Shown: positions 25,046-33,876 of the stretch, in pieces
Layout of the letters: every line of letters begins with the position of its first letter
Numbering within the stretch: position 1 is the first letter of the stretch
From: Bacteroidales bacterium
GTDB lineage: Bacteria > Bacteroidota > Bacteroidia > Bacteroidales > Muribaculaceae
Length of the DNA stretch: 61,853 nt
Direction of reading: 5' to 3'
Assembly: GCA_004555955.1 (NCBI GenBank)
Contig: SFJG01000004.1
Coordinates: 1 to 61,853 of the forward strand
Notes under the pieces: generated by a model
Told to the model about the DNA's origin: nothing
The model's database searches: none
What the model saw: only the letters and a program-made list of their open reading frames with translations
Made by a program: the position numbers and the translations under genes

Positions 25046-26911
25046 TTAATCTTTTTCTGAAAGTTCAAGCCAACGCATTTCAGCCTCGTCGAGTCGCGCC
25101 GTGATTTGCTCGACACGCTCCGATTTTTCGGTAATTTCGCGATAGTCGGTAAGTTCGCCCGACGAAAGGAGTGTTTCGATGTCGGCTTTTTCAGCCTCGA
25201 GACGTGCAATCTCATCGGTAAGTTGTTCGAACTCCAGGCGTTCCTTAAATGTTTTACGATTCGACGGCGTTTGCTGTCGTTTAGGTTGCTGCGGCGTTTC
25301 GACGCGCACTTTCGCCGCTTCGGTAGCCTTGCGAGCCGTCGACCATTCGCGATAGTCAGAATAGTTGCCCGGGAAGTCGAGCACACGACCTTCGCCTTCG
25401 AACACGAAAAGATGGTCGACCGTGCGGTCCATAAAGAAGCGGTCGTGCGAGATGATTATCAGGCATCCTTTAAACTTCTGCAGATAGTCTTCGAGCACGG
25501 TAAGCGTGACGATGTCGAGGTCGTTGGTCGGCTCGTCGAGGATTAAGAAATTCGGATTACGCATTAGCACGGTCGCCAGATAGAGCCGGCGTCGCTCCCC
25601 TCCCGAGAGTTTTGCTATGTAGTTTTGCTGTGTTTCGGGCGTAAACAAGAACATCTGCAAAAACTGCGAAGCGGTGTAGCGCGTTCGCTCGTCGAACACC
25701 ACCACTTCGGCAACGCGTCGCACGGCGTCGATAACCTTGTCCGACTCGTTAAACTTGATGCCTTCTTGGCTGTAATAGCCGAATTTGACGGTTTCGCCGA
25801 CGTCGAAATAGCCGCTGTCGGGACTGAGTTCGCCTTGCAAAAGTCGCACAAAGGTAGTCTTGCCAACACCATTTGCGCCGACGATGCCCACCTTCTCGTA
25901 GCGGGCGAAAACGTAGTTGAAATTGTCGAGAATCACGCGATTGTCGAACGACTTGCACACGTCGACCGCTTCGAAAATTTTGTTGCCAATGCGCGAGGAA
26001 CTGTTCTCGAGGCGCACGGTGCGGTCGTCGCGTTGCACGCGCGAACGGCGGTCGAGTTCGTAGAATGCATCGATGCGATATTTCGCCTTGCCGGCGCGTG
26101 CCTGCGGCTGACGGCGCATCCAATCGAGTTCGGTACGCAGAAGATTGCGCACGCGAGCCAATTCGGCATTTTGCGCATTCAAACGCTCTTGACGTTTCGC
26201 AAGATAGTAGTCGTAATTGCCGGCGTAGGTAAACACTTCGTGTTGGTCTATTTCCAAGATGCTGTTGCACACGCGGTCGAGGAAGTAGCGGTCGTGAGTG
26301 ACCATCAGCAAGGTTGCTCGCGAGCGCTTGAGATAGTCTTCGAGCCATTCGATTATTTCGATGTCGAGGTGGTTGGTCGGCTCATCGAGCAGAATCAAGT
26401 CGGGTTCGGCAAGCACTATTCCGGCAATTGCCAACCGCTTGACCTGACCGCCTGAGAGTTCGCCGACGGGCTGCAAGAAGTTGGTTATTCGGAGTTGGGT
26501 AAGTGTCTGTTTGACGCGCTCTTCGTAGTCCCAAGCGCGGGTTGCGTCCATCTGCGAAATTGCCGCGGCAAGTGCTTCACTGTCACCCGAAAGGGTGGCT
26601 TTTTCGTATGCACTGATAGCACAAGCCGCTTCACCGGCATTGCTGAGACATGCCTCGACGACGGTGCTCGTCGGCTCGAACGTCGGCTGCTGCTCGAGCA
26701 TTGCCACTTTCAGCCCGTTACGGAATGTCACCGTGCCGCTGTCGTATTGCTCAAGCCCGGCAACACACCGCAGAAACGTGGTTTTGCCGGCTCCGTTTTT
26801 CGCAATTATGCCGATTTTGTCGCCCTCATAGACGCCAAGTGTCACATCGCCAAAGAGCAGTCGGTCGCCGTACGACTTGGTAAGTCCTTCTATCTGTACG
26901 TATGATTTCAT
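25046..26911 (-). CDS. ABC-F family ATPase (Uup-like)
   Basis: The product has 621 residues from ATG 26911; a TTG codon sits just before it. Two ABC cassettes are seen, each with Walker A (GKNGAGKTTF, GANGVGKTTF), LSGGQ-type signature (LSGGQVKRL, LSGGERRRLYL) and Walker B (LILLDEPTNHLD, FLILDEPTNDLD), with the linker between them and no membrane domain. The C-terminal 90 residues form a charged coiled coil (ERLEFEQLTDEIARLEAEKA), which points to the Uup group rather than ribosome-protection resistance factors. Uup-like proteins act on ribosomes or DNA-branch intermediates. It heads the minus-strand run that includes recR. Confidence 0.88.
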   Translation of the reverse strand: MKSYVQIEGLTKSYGDRLLFGDVTLGVYEGDKIGIIAKNGAGKTTFLRCVAGLEQYDSGTVTFRNGLKVAMLEQQPTFEPTSTVVEACLSNAGEAACAISAYEKATLSGDSEALAAAISQMDATRAWDYEERVKQTLTQLRITNFLQPVGELSGGQVKRLAIAGIVLAEPDLILLDEPTNHLDIEIIEWLEDYLKRSRATLLMVTHDRYFLDRVCNSILEIDQHEVFTYAGNYDYYLAKRQERLNAQNAELARVRNLLRTELDWMRRQPQARAGKAKYRIDAFYELDRRSRVQRDDRTVRLENSSSRIGNKIFEAVDVCKSFDNRVILDNFNYVFARYEKVGIVGANGVGKTTFVRLLQGELSPDSGYFDVGETVKFGYYSQEGIKFNESDKVIDAVRRVAEVVVFDERTRYTASQFLQMFLFTPETQQNYIAKLSGGERRRLYLATVLMRNPNFLILDEPTNDLDIVTLTVLEDYLQKFKGCLIIISHDRFFMDRTVDHLFVFEGEGRVLDFPGNYSDYREWSTARKATEAAKVRVETPQQPKRQQTPSNRKTFKERLEFEQLTDEIARLEAEKADIETLLSSGELTDYREITEKSERVEQITARLDEAEMRWLELSEKD

Positions 26912-26932
26912 CAATGCTTTGCTTTTGAAATG

Positions 26933-26963
26933 TAAAGTTACAGATTTTTACGCGAACAACAAA
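26933..26963 (-). promoter_or_regulatory. Promoter of the ABC-F/recR run
   Basis: Read on the minus strand, TTTG (26960-26963), 19 bases, then TAACTTTA (26933-26940) fits the Bacteroidetes promoter with the last G replaced by A. It lies 22 bases before ATG 26911. Confidence 0.6.
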
Positions 26964-26990
26964 ACATACGCGCCGCAAAACGCAATTAGG

Positions 26991-27098
26991 TAAGAGGTAA
27001 GAGTGAGTGGACGAGTGAAGGAGTGGATGAGTGGATGAGTAGGTAGACAAAAGAATGGAGAGTGGATATGCCTCTCCGCTCTCCACTCTCCGCTTTAA
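26991..27098. repeat. Intergenic G-rich tandem segment plus 10-bp hairpin (copy 1)
   Basis: A degenerate tandem of gagtggatgag-like units (about 26993-27045) is followed by a 10-bp perfect inverted repeat, GGAGAGTGGA (27057-27066) and TCCACTCTCC (27082-27091). A closely related arrangement occurs at 53070-53200. On the minus strand the hairpin lies just after the beta-helix gene and is followed by a short T-rich stretch, so it can act as that gene's terminator. Confidence 0.65.
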
Positions 27099-27103
27099 TA
27101 AGT

Positions 27104-29197
27104 CTACGGTCTGCCGGGACGGCCTCCACCGGGACCGCCACCGGGACCGCCACCCGACGATGAGCCGATTTGGGTAACCATCGACGATGGTGTGAACGTC
27201 GTTGCTTGCGTACCTCCGGAGTACGTTCCATCGTAGTAGTATCCGTGGAACGAGTTGCTGCCGGTGATTGTGCCGCCGGTCATTATCTTATAGGTTGTCG
27301 ATGTAGTGATACCCGGTGCCGTGAATAGTATTGTGCACGAGTTTAACGACTTTGTCGGCATAATGTAGTTGATGATTGTGTTGCCCGCCGAGTCTTCAAC
27401 GTGGAAAGCTTTTCCGGAAAGACTCGATGTTCCGTAGACCACGCTGCATTGCTTGCTGGCACTTGCTGTCGGTGTGCTGGTTGCACCGCCTACACCGATA
27501 ACCACGCCTCCGTTGATGGCAAAGGTGTTTTGGTCGCAGTCGAAGCCCTCTTCGGGAGTGTTCGAACCACAAGAAAGAACCAAACCACCGTTGATTGTGA
27601 TTGTGCCATTGGAGTCCATACCATCGTTGTTCGACGCATTGAGATAAGTCTGTCCGCCGTTGACTACAATTGCCGAAGCAGCATTAATGCCGTCGTCGAC
27701 CGATTCCACTTCGATAATACCCCCATTGATTGTGAGCCTTGCCTTACTCTCAAGACCTTCACCGCCTTCGGTTTTGCCGGTTGCAATGATGTGACCGTTG
27801 TTGATGGTCATATTGCCTTCGCTCTTGATAACTTTCGGGTTTGCATAGTCGGCATTCATACCGCTGCCACTGACGAGGAATCGTGCGCCCTGAGTCGTAG
27901 CAGTGATTGTCGGTGCGTGGTCGGCATCGCCGATGTTGAGCGTCAAATCGGCTGCTATGGCTTTGCCTGCAGTTCCTTTGCTAAGGCAGGTGATATTGCC
28001 GTCGATTATATTTATGTTGGCATCCGACTTGATACAAGCAGCCGAATAAGAGTCGGTCACGTTGCTCGTGTTGGTGTAGGTTGCGCCATTACCGCTGGTG
28101 GTCACGTTGATTGTGCCGCCGGTTATGTTGATATCCGCGTCGGCGGAAATGCCCTTACCACCCTTTCCACTATTTGTGATGGTGATGTTGCCGCCGGAGA
28201 TATTGATGGCTGCTTTCGACTTGATAGCAGTGCAATATGACGGGTCGTTTGCCACGATTTCAACGTCGCCCGAGCAGTTGAGCACGAGTGTGCCGCCGGC
28301 AATGTTGATGTCGGCATCCGCCTTAACGGCTTTGCTTGAGATTGCCGTAGCCGCAATGGTGATATTACCGCCATTGATGTGCAGTGCGCCTACATCGCCG
28401 TCGAAACCGTCGCCTTGAGTTGCTACGTCGAACGTGCCGCCGTTGACAACCAAATCGGTTGCCGAGTGAACGCCGTCGCTGGCAATATTTTTAAGCGTAT
28501 AAGTACCACCGTTGAAGGTCACGGCGCCGCTGTTCGAGCAAATGCCGTGTTTCGACAAGCCGGTGATGTTGAGCGAGCCGTTACCTTCAAACAAAAGGTC
28601 TTTGGCTGCGTGGATTGTTCCTTTCATCTTCTCCGAGCCGACAGCTGTGTAGGTTGCGCCGTCGCTGAGGGTGTTGACCGTGCCGTCGGCAAGGGTGATA
28701 GTTGCCTTGACACTCGACTGCAAGTTGATTGCCGGTCCGTCGCCGTTGGTGAGCGTCAAGCCTGCCAAAGTTATGCCAAAATCGGTTGCGCTATACACCT
28801 TGAACATACCGTCGGTCGATGTTCCCGACAAGCGAAATTCCACCGGCTGCGCCAAAATATTGGTCACGATAACGTCGGAACCTGTCACATCGATGTGCAC
28901 GCCTTCGAAAGCGAACGGATTGACGATTGCAACGCCGTCGGCGTCGTAGGTAACGGTCACTACTTTGCTTTCGCCGAAGGTTAGTTCTTGAATATTGCTG
29001 ATGCTATATTGTGCTGTTGTGTCTGCCAACTCGAGCACTGCCGTAGTCTCTGAATCGGCAAAATGGATGTTGTCGATTTTCTCGATGTCGGCACCGAGCG
29101 TCATACGGTCGCCAAGATGCACAAACAGACGTTCTTGAGCCACAACGGCTGCTGCAACCGATGCGGCTACTCCTATTACTAATAATGACTTTCTCAT
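27104..29197 (-). CDS. Secreted beta-helix carbohydrate-binding-type protein (Cthe_2159-like) with Gly/Pro tail
   Basis: The product has 697 residues with a signal peptide (about 1-20, ending VVAQ). Most of the protein (about 160-600) is a ladder of short beta strands with repeated units such as ADINISGG-I, LTINGGIIEV and ITINGGLVLS, typical of the Cthe_2159/DUF4353 beta-helix family, whose founding member binds acidic polygalacturonan with calcium. The C-terminus is a low-complexity tail rich in Gly, Pro and Arg (GGGPGGGPGGGRPGRP). The residues before the helix (40-150) carry IQELTFG-type strands seen in other Bacteroidales surface proteins. It overlaps the small upstream gene by four bases (ATGA), so the two are co-translated. 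Ligand unknown. Confidence 0.75.
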   Translation of the reverse strand: MRKSLLVIGVAASVAAAVVAQERLFVHLGDRMTLGADIEKIDNIHFADSETTAVLELADTTAQYSISNIQELTFGESKVVTVTYDADGVAIVNPFAFEGVHIDVTGSDVIVTNILAQPVEFRLSGTSTDGMFKVYSATDFGITLAGLTLTNGDGPAINLQSSVKATITLADGTVNTLSDGATYTAVGSEKMKGTIHAAKDLLFEGNGSLNITGLSKHGICSNSGAVTFNGGTYTLKNIASDGVHSATDLVVNGGTFDVATQGDGFDGDVGALHINGGNITIAATAISSKAVKADADINIAGGTLVLNCSGDVEIVANDPSYCTAIKSKAAINISGGNITITNSGKGGKGISADADINITGGTINVTTSGNGATYTNTSNVTDSYSAACIKSDANINIIDGNITCLSKGTAGKAIAADLTLNIGDADHAPTITATTQGARFLVSGSGMNADYANPKVIKSEGNMTINNGHIIATGKTEGGEGLESKARLTINGGIIEVESVDDGINAASAIVVNGGQTYLNASNNDGMDSNGTITINGGLVLSCGSNTPEEGFDCDQNTFAINGGVVIGVGGATSTPTASASKQCSVVYGTSSLSGKAFHVEDSAGNTIINYIMPTKSLNSCTILFTAPGITTSTTYKIMTGGTITGSNSFHGYYYDGTYSGGTQATTFTPSSMVTQIGSSSGGGPGGGPGGGRPGRP

Positions 29198-29676
29198 CGC
29201 TTGCAGAATTTAAAGGTTTGACCATTCACGTTCAAGAGATAGATGCCATGCGCCAAATTGCCCACGTAGACCGGCTCTTGTGCATCTTGCCGGATGCTGC
29301 AAAGCAACGAGCCATCGACCGAGTAAATACAAATTTCTACCTCTCCTTCGAAGCCACGCAACGCAACTGTCGATTGCGCCATTGAAGGATAGATGCCGCG
29401 CACTGCCGCTTTGACGCTCGTCACTCCGCTTTGGTCGTTTTTGAACGTAATCTTTGTAATCCCCGAGATGCCATACGACTCGGTTGTACCGCTTGTAAAA
29501 TTCACACAAAGATTCCCATCTTTGAATGTCACATTTTGTATGCCGCTTAATCCGTGGCTAAAACTACTGCCATCCGTCTTGCTTACATACATTGCCGACG
29601 TGGTTTCGCCGACACACACCGTCGGCATTATGCCCGCCAACAGCATGACAATTAGAAGTAAGTAATTTCTCCTCAT
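29194..29676 (-). CDS. Small exported protein with T9SS-like C-terminal domain
   Basis: The product has 160 residues with a signal peptide (about 1-23). Residues 28-80 contain two short repeats of the form GLSGIQNVTFKDG and GISGITKITFKND, similar to the start of the beta-helix partner. The last 70 residues look like a sorting-type beta domain (GIYPSMAQSTVALRG, ICIYSVDGSLL, GIYLLNVNGQTFKF). Its overlap with the beta-helix gene suggests the pair are delivered or act together; the partner has no sorting domain of its own. Function unknown. Confidence 0.65.
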   Translation of the reverse strand: MRRNYLLLIVMLLAGIMPTVCVGETTSAMYVSKTDGSSFSHGLSGIQNVTFKDGNLCVNFTSGTTESYGISGITKITFKNDQSGVTSVKAAVRGIYPSMAQSTVALRGFEGEVEICIYSVDGSLLCSIRQDAQEPVYVGNLAHGIYLLNVNGQTFKFCKR

Positions 29677-29759
29677 AATGTATATTAGATTTGTAAATAT
29701 TTTTCAACTTTAAAATCGAAATTAAATCGTGTAAAATTATTAATAATAATTACACTTTA

Positions 29760-29789
29760 CAAACCTATATTTAGAGTTTAATATACAAA
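29760..29789 (-). promoter_or_regulatory. Promoter for the 29676-27104 gene pair
   Basis: On the minus strand TTTG (29786-29789), 18 bases, then TAGGTTTG (29760-29767) is a good Bacteroidetes promoter. It leaves an AT-rich 5' leader of about 80 bases before ATG 29676. Confidence 0.7.
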
Positions 29790-29797
29790 TTGAGGAT

Positions 29798-30301
29798 TTA
29801 TTCGTGATAATCAATGGGTTTTAACATGTATTTACATACATTTTTCACAACATCATCGAAGATTGCCTCCGAAGCAAAGGAATTTTTGGGGATAAGCATA
29901 AAACTGTAACTTCCATCGACAAAATCCAGGCGAATATAATCATTTGCCACTGTGCAATCGTCAAAAGCCGCCCACTCATAGCGCGTTTCGCCAACGCACA
30001 GGTCGTCGTTGAGAAACACAACCGTTATGCCGGCATCGTCAATTCGCGCCAACTGTCGGCGCACAGCCGAAACGGCTACGGGGCGAAATGCGTAATAGAA
30101 ATAGACGAAGCCAAGCAGCATCGGCACGACAATAAATCCCGCCATCAGCGCAACGTAGACAAATCGCACGTCGACAAACGAGAGAGCAACGAACGGCAAA
30201 ACCACAGCAACCACAGTCCACCAACGGTCGGCAAGCCAATCGGCGAAAAGTTGTCGCATATACGTCGATGCCGGCACTTGATATGGCTGAGTTTCTATCA
30301 T
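29798..30301 (-). CDS. YcxB-like small membrane protein
   Basis: The product has 167 residues. Two hydrophobic segments (about 27-45 and 49-72) are followed by a soluble C-terminal domain with RYEWAAFDDCTVANDYIRLDF and FMLIPKNSF, which matches the YcxB-like C-terminal domain as I know it. Function of that family is unknown. It overlaps the upstream DUF486 gene by four bases and is the last gene of the three-gene minus run from 31766. Confidence 0.6.
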   Translation of the reverse strand: MIETQPYQVPASTYMRQLFADWLADRWWTVVAVVLPFVALSFVDVRFVYVALMAGFIVVPMLLGFVYFYYAFRPVAVSAVRRQLARIDDAGITVVFLNDDLCVGETRYEWAAFDDCTVANDYIRLDFVDGSYSFMLIPKNSFASEAIFDDVVKNVCKYMLKPIDYHE

Positions 30302-30678
30302 TTTTCAGTATTGATAAAAGCAAAATAGACAGCAGCAATGAGCAGCACGAACGACACGATGTGGTTCCACCGTATCGATTGACCTTGGAAGACTACCGTT
30401 GCCACTATGGTAAACACCACCAACGTAATAGCCTCTTGCAGCACTTTCAGTTGCACAAGCGTAAACGGCCCGCCGTTGCCGACATATCCCATGCGGTTGG
30501 CTGGCACTTGGAACGAATATTCAGCCAACGCGATTAGCCACGAAAAAAGGATTACGACGTAGAGCGGCCAATTGCGCGAAATGCCCAATTCGCCTAAACG
30601 CAAATGCCCGTACCAGGCAAGTGTCATAAAAACATTAGAAATTATTAGAAGGACAACAGTCCAAATTGCAGCACTCAT
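30298..30678 (-). CDS. DUF486/DMT-type small membrane protein
   Basis: The product has 126 residues, nearly all hydrophobic, with four predicted membrane helices. The motifs FMTLAWYGHL, LIALAEYSFQVPANR and LKVLQEAITLVVF are typical of the DUF486 group, which resembles small drug/metabolite transporters. It overlaps both neighbours by four bases (ATGA at each end). Substrate unknown. Confidence 0.75.
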   Translation of the reverse strand: MSAAIWTVVLLIISNVFMTLAWYGHLRLGELGISRNWPLYVVILFSWLIALAEYSFQVPANRMGYVGNGGPFTLVQLKVLQEAITLVVFTIVATVVFQGQSIRWNHIVSFVLLIAAVYFAFINTEK

Positions 30679-31766
30679 TTTCCAAACTTTTTGTTTATAA
30701 ATTCATATCCGCGGAGATAGTTCTCCACGCTTTGCTGGTGGCAATCTACGGCAATTCCCGAGCCGTCGGTGTCGTAGAGCGCCTTGATGTTAAGATAGTC
30801 GCCGGTGTCGGGAAGCGGATTGTCGAACACGCGTCGCTTCAACTCGTTGGCACGGTCGCATGCCGGCGAATGTCCGGTGGCATCGTCAGCGCGCAATTCG
30901 TCGGGCACGCCGCCTTCCCACGTCCATGCCGGGACAACTACGCCACACGGTGGATAGCCCAAGACGGTCCACATCGTCGTAGCCGCCGGATTTTCACCGG
31001 CATTGACACCTTCGACAACTACCGACGCCGAGGATATGCGTCGCGGAATAAAGTCGCGGTCGACAACGTAGGTCGCCGTGTCGGCTGCAAAATCTTTACC
31101 GACAAGCGAATGATAGAACGAGCGAGAAAGCCTTTCGGTAAGCACTTCGGGAGTGACACTGCGACTTTCGACGTAGGGGCGCAACAGATGTTGCGCATTT
31201 GCTTCGCGAACGTAGCCGTAGCCCTCGTCCTTGCGTCCCGACTTTGAATGGTTGGTGCGCACCGTGATGCTGTCGACGTCGAAGCGCTTATACGAATAGT
31301 TGCACGTCTCGAAATACGCGGCACCGCCGTGAGCATCTATCACCCCGAAATTAGCCTCCACGCCCAACGGTTTGGGCATAGTGAGCAACAATTGCTCGAA
31401 ATCGTCGACCGTGCTACACAGCCTCAACGCTTCGCTCATCACCAAGCCCTCTCGGTCCATCTGCTTAACCGTGTCGGCTTTCAGATTGTACGACGCCGTA
31501 TTCATTATGGCAAAGCCCTCGGTGTTGCAGCCCATCCACGCCTCGAGCCGCAGCGAGTCGCTCGCATTGAACAAGCCGATATAGGCAAAACCGGCATCAG
31601 GCGTGATGCGTTCCACCACGTTGTTCAGGTCGGACGTGTCGCGATGCTTCCACAGCAGCGGCCGCCCGTTCGCCGTCATCTTCGCCGTAACAATCGCCGA
31701 CGTACATGCCCACGCAGCCACCGTGGCTACTATAGCACACGCCAGAAATATTATTCGTTTGCTCAT
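30675..31766 (-). CDS. Exported Ntn-hydrolase (C45/C69, acyltransferase-like) with N-terminal Cys after signal peptide
   Basis: I start at ATG 31766 (363 residues) because the promoter box at 31789 leaves little room for the longer frame and the signal peptide then begins normally (MSKRIIFLACAIVATVAAWA). Cleavage after residue 20 would expose Cys21 in CTSAIVTAK; in Ntn-hydrolases of the C45 (penicillin acyltransferase-like) and C69 types such a free N-terminal Cys is the nucleophile. The next residues (NGRPLLWKHRDTSD) and the later RTNHS segment fit that fold. The enzyme should cut linear amide or peptide bonds in the periplasm. It leads a run with DUF486 and YcxB-like genes, overlapping the former by four bases. 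Confidence 0.7.
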   Translation of the reverse strand: MSKRIIFLACAIVATVAAWACTSAIVTAKMTANGRPLLWKHRDTSDLNNVVERITPDAGFAYIGLFNASDSLRLEAWMGCNTEGFAIMNTASYNLKADTVKQMDREGLVMSEALRLCSTVDDFEQLLLTMPKPLGVEANFGVIDAHGGAAYFETCNYSYKRFDVDSITVRTNHSKSGRKDEGYGYVREANAQHLLRPYVESRSVTPEVLTERLSRSFYHSLVGKDFAADTATYVVDRDFIPRRISSASVVVEGVNAGENPAATTMWTVLGYPPCGVVVPAWTWEGGVPDELRADDATGHSPACDRANELKRRVFDNPLPDTGDYLNIKALYDTDGSGIAVDCHQQSVENYLRGYEFINKKFGK

Positions 31767-31788
31767 CTTTTGACCTCTTATTTTCCGC

Positions 31789-31818
31789 AAAGGTAGTAAC
31801 TGACGAGCGAAAGCGCAA
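31789..31818 (-). promoter_or_regulatory. Promoter for the Ntn-hydrolase run
   Basis: On the minus strand a TTG (31816-31818), 19 bases, then TACCTTTG (31789-31796). The expected start of transcription is about 20 bases before ATG 31766. Confidence 0.65.
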
Positions 31819-31931
31819 GCGGAAACAGCGAAAAGAGCAGAGATCGGAGAGGAACGCGCTCTAAACTATTAACGGATAACGCTCTTATAAAAAAATATGC
31901 TATATAACATAAGATTACCGAAAAATATGTG

Positions 31932-31939
31932 TAATTTTG
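31932..31939 (+). promoter_or_regulatory. -7 box TAATTTTG for typA
   Basis: TAATTTTG lies 24 bases before ATG 31963. An AGAGGA stretch at about 31953 may serve as ribosome-binding site. Confidence 0.55.
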
Positions 31940-31962
31940 CAGACAAAATAGTAAGAGGATAT

Positions 31963-33759
31963 ATGCAGAACATTAGAAACATTGCAATTATTGCCCATGT
32001 CGACCACGGCAAAACAACGCTTGTCGACAAAATGTTGATGGCAGGACACCTGTTTCGCGACAACCAAACAACCGGCGAGCTGATGCTCGACAACAACGAC
32101 CTTGAGCGCGAACGTGGCATAACAATTCTTTCGAAAAACGTGTCAATCAACTATAAGGGCTACAAGATAAATATCATCGACACCCCGGGACACAGCGACT
32201 TCGGCGGCGAGGTGGAACGCGTGCTCAACATGGCAGACGGATGCCTGCTCCTGGTCGACGCCTTCGAAGGTCCGATGCCCCAGACCCGTTTTGTGCTTCA
32301 AAAGGCTATACAAATAGGGCTGAAGCCCATCGTGGTTATCAATAAAGTCGACAAGCCGAATTGCCGTCCCGACGAAGTCAACGAGATGGTGTTCGACCTG
32401 ATGTTCAACCTCGACGCTACCGAAGACCAACTCGACTTCCACACCATCTACGGCTCGGCAAAACAAGGCTGGATGAGCGAAGACTGGCGCAAACCCACCG
32501 ACAACATCATCCCCCTGCTCGACGCCATTATCGAACACATCCCCGGACCGACTGTAATCGAAGGCAAGCCGCAAATGCTCATCACTTCGCTCGACTATTC
32601 GTCGTACGTCGGACGTATCGCCATCGGTCGCGTACATCGCGGCACTATTCGTGAAGGTATGGATATTGGTCTTTGCCGCCGCGACGGTACAATCTCGCGC
32701 CAACGCATCAAAGAACTTCACACCTTCGAAGGTATGGGTCGCAAACGCACCGCTGAAGTGTCGTCGGGCGACATCTGCGCACTAATCGGCATCGAAGGCT
32801 TCGAAATCGGAGATACTATCACCGACCCCGAAACGCCGGAATCGCTGCCGCGAATTGCCATCGATGAACCAACAATGTCGATGACTTTCACCATCAACGA
32901 CTCGCCTTTCTTCGGAAAAGACGGCAAATACGTCACCTCGCGACACATCGCCGAACGCCTTGAACGCGAATTGGACAAAAACCTCGCTCTGCGCGTCAGC
33001 AAAGCTCCCGACGAAGACGTTTGGACCGTTTACGGCCGCGGCGTGCTACACCTGTCGGTGCTCATCGAAACTATGCGCCGTGAAGGCTACGAATTGCAGG
33101 TAGGGCAACCGCAAGTCATCGTCAAAGAAATCGACGGACAGCGATGCGAGCCTATCGAATTGATGACGGTAAACGTCCCCGAAGAATATTCAAGCAAGAT
33201 TATTGATATGGTGACGCGTCGTCGCGGCGAACTAACTTCGATGGTCACCCAAAACGACCGCATCCAGATGGAATTTCACATTCCGTCGCGAGGCATAATC
33301 GGTCTGCGCACAAACGTGCTGACAGCCTCTGCCGGCGAAGCCATTATGGCACACCAATTCTTGCAATATGAGCCGTGGAAAGGCGACATCGAGCGACGCA
33401 CTAACGGCTCGCTTATCGCAATGGAGAGCGGCACGGCTTACGCTTACGCAATCGACAAACTCCAAGACCGCGGCAAATTCTTCATCTTCCCTCAAGAGGA
33501 AGTCTATGCCGGACAAGTGGTCGGCGAAAATGCCAAAGAAAACGACATTGTGGTGAACGTCACCAAGTCGAAAAAACTCACCAACATGCGTGCTTCAGGT
33601 GCCGACGACAAGGCGAGAATCATCCCGCCGGTGGTGTTCAGCCTCGAAGAAGCGTTGGAATACATCAAGGCTGACGAATATGTCGAAGTGACACCTAACC
33701 ACATCCGCCTGCGCAAGATTATCCTTGACGAAATCGAACGCAAGCGCGCGAATAAGTAG
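31963..33759 (+). CDS. typA: Ribosome-associated GTPase TypA/BipA
   Basis: The product has 598 residues. I use ATG 31963 (MQNIRNIAIIAHVDHGKTT), the normal BipA start, and not the frame-open ATG at 31897, which lies before the -7 box. GTPase motifs are all present: AHVDHGKTT (G1), RGITI (G2), DTPGHSDFGG (G3), NKVDK (G4) and a G5 SA. EF-Tu domain 2, EF-G-like domains III/V and the C-terminal BipA-specific domain follow. It acts on the ribosome in assembly or stress adaptation. A hairpin at 33772 ends the gene. Confidence 0.96.
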   Translation: MQNIRNIAIIAHVDHGKTTLVDKMLMAGHLFRDNQTTGELMLDNNDLERERGITILSKNVSINYKGYKINIIDTPGHSDFGGEVERVLNMADGCLLLVDAFEGPMPQTRFVLQKAIQIGLKPIVVINKVDKPNCRPDEVNEMVFDLMFNLDATEDQLDFHTIYGSAKQGWMSEDWRKPTDNIIPLLDAIIEHIPGPTVIEGKPQMLITSLDYSSYVGRIAIGRVHRGTIREGMDIGLCRRDGTISRQRIKELHTFEGMGRKRTAEVSSGDICALIGIEGFEIGDTITDPETPESLPRIAIDEPTMSMTFTINDSPFFGKDGKYVTSRHIAERLERELDKNLALRVSKAPDEDVWTVYGRGVLHLSVLIETMRREGYELQVGQPQVIVKEIDGQRCEPIELMTVNVPEEYSSKIIDMVTRRRGELTSMVTQNDRIQMEFHIPSRGIIGLRTNVLTASAGEAIMAHQFLQYEPWKGDIERRTNGSLIAMESGTAYAYAIDKLQDRGKFFIFPQEEVYAGQVVGENAKENDIVVNVTKSKKLTNMRASGADDKARIIPPVVFSLEEALEYIKADEYVEVTPNHIRLRKIILDEIERKRANK

Positions 33760-33771
33760 CGGAGAGCGGAG

Positions 33772-33808
33772 AGGTTAAAGTGCTCGGCATCCTTTAACCT
33801 TTAAGTTT
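33772..33808 (+). terminator. Intrinsic terminator after typA
   Basis: A 9-bp perfect stem, AGGTTAAAG (33772-33780) with CTTTAACCT (33792-33800), has an 11-base loop and is followed by a weakly T-rich stretch. Confidence 0.65.
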
Positions 33809-33829
33809 TCATCTTTCGTCTAAAAATAC

Positions 33830-33837
33830 TACCTTTG
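33830..33837 (+). promoter_or_regulatory. -7 box TACCTTTG for the ileS operon
   Basis: TACCTTTG lies 40 bases before ATG 33877 and after the typA terminator; an upstream TTTC near 33813 is a possible -33 element with short spacing. Confidence 0.6.
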
Positions 33838-33876
33838 CAAAAATAATTCCGGAAAACAAAAATAAATTCTTTATCG

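Noticed and set aside
26991..27098. A CRISPR array or minisatellite gene
   Set aside because: The units are short, degenerate and lack equal spacers; no cas gene is near.
27104..31766. A polysaccharide utilisation locus
   Set aside because: There is no SusC/SusD pair, no glycoside hydrolase set and no hybrid two-component regulator, despite the beta-helix binding protein.
31897..31962. A 22-residue N-terminal extension of TypA
   Set aside because: It would cross the TAATTTTG box, and ATG 31963 gives the standard BipA N-terminus.
33760..33876. A T-box leader before ileS
   Set aside because: No specifier stem or T-box consensus is visible; the hairpin at 33772 fits a terminator of typA and lies upstream of the -7 box.
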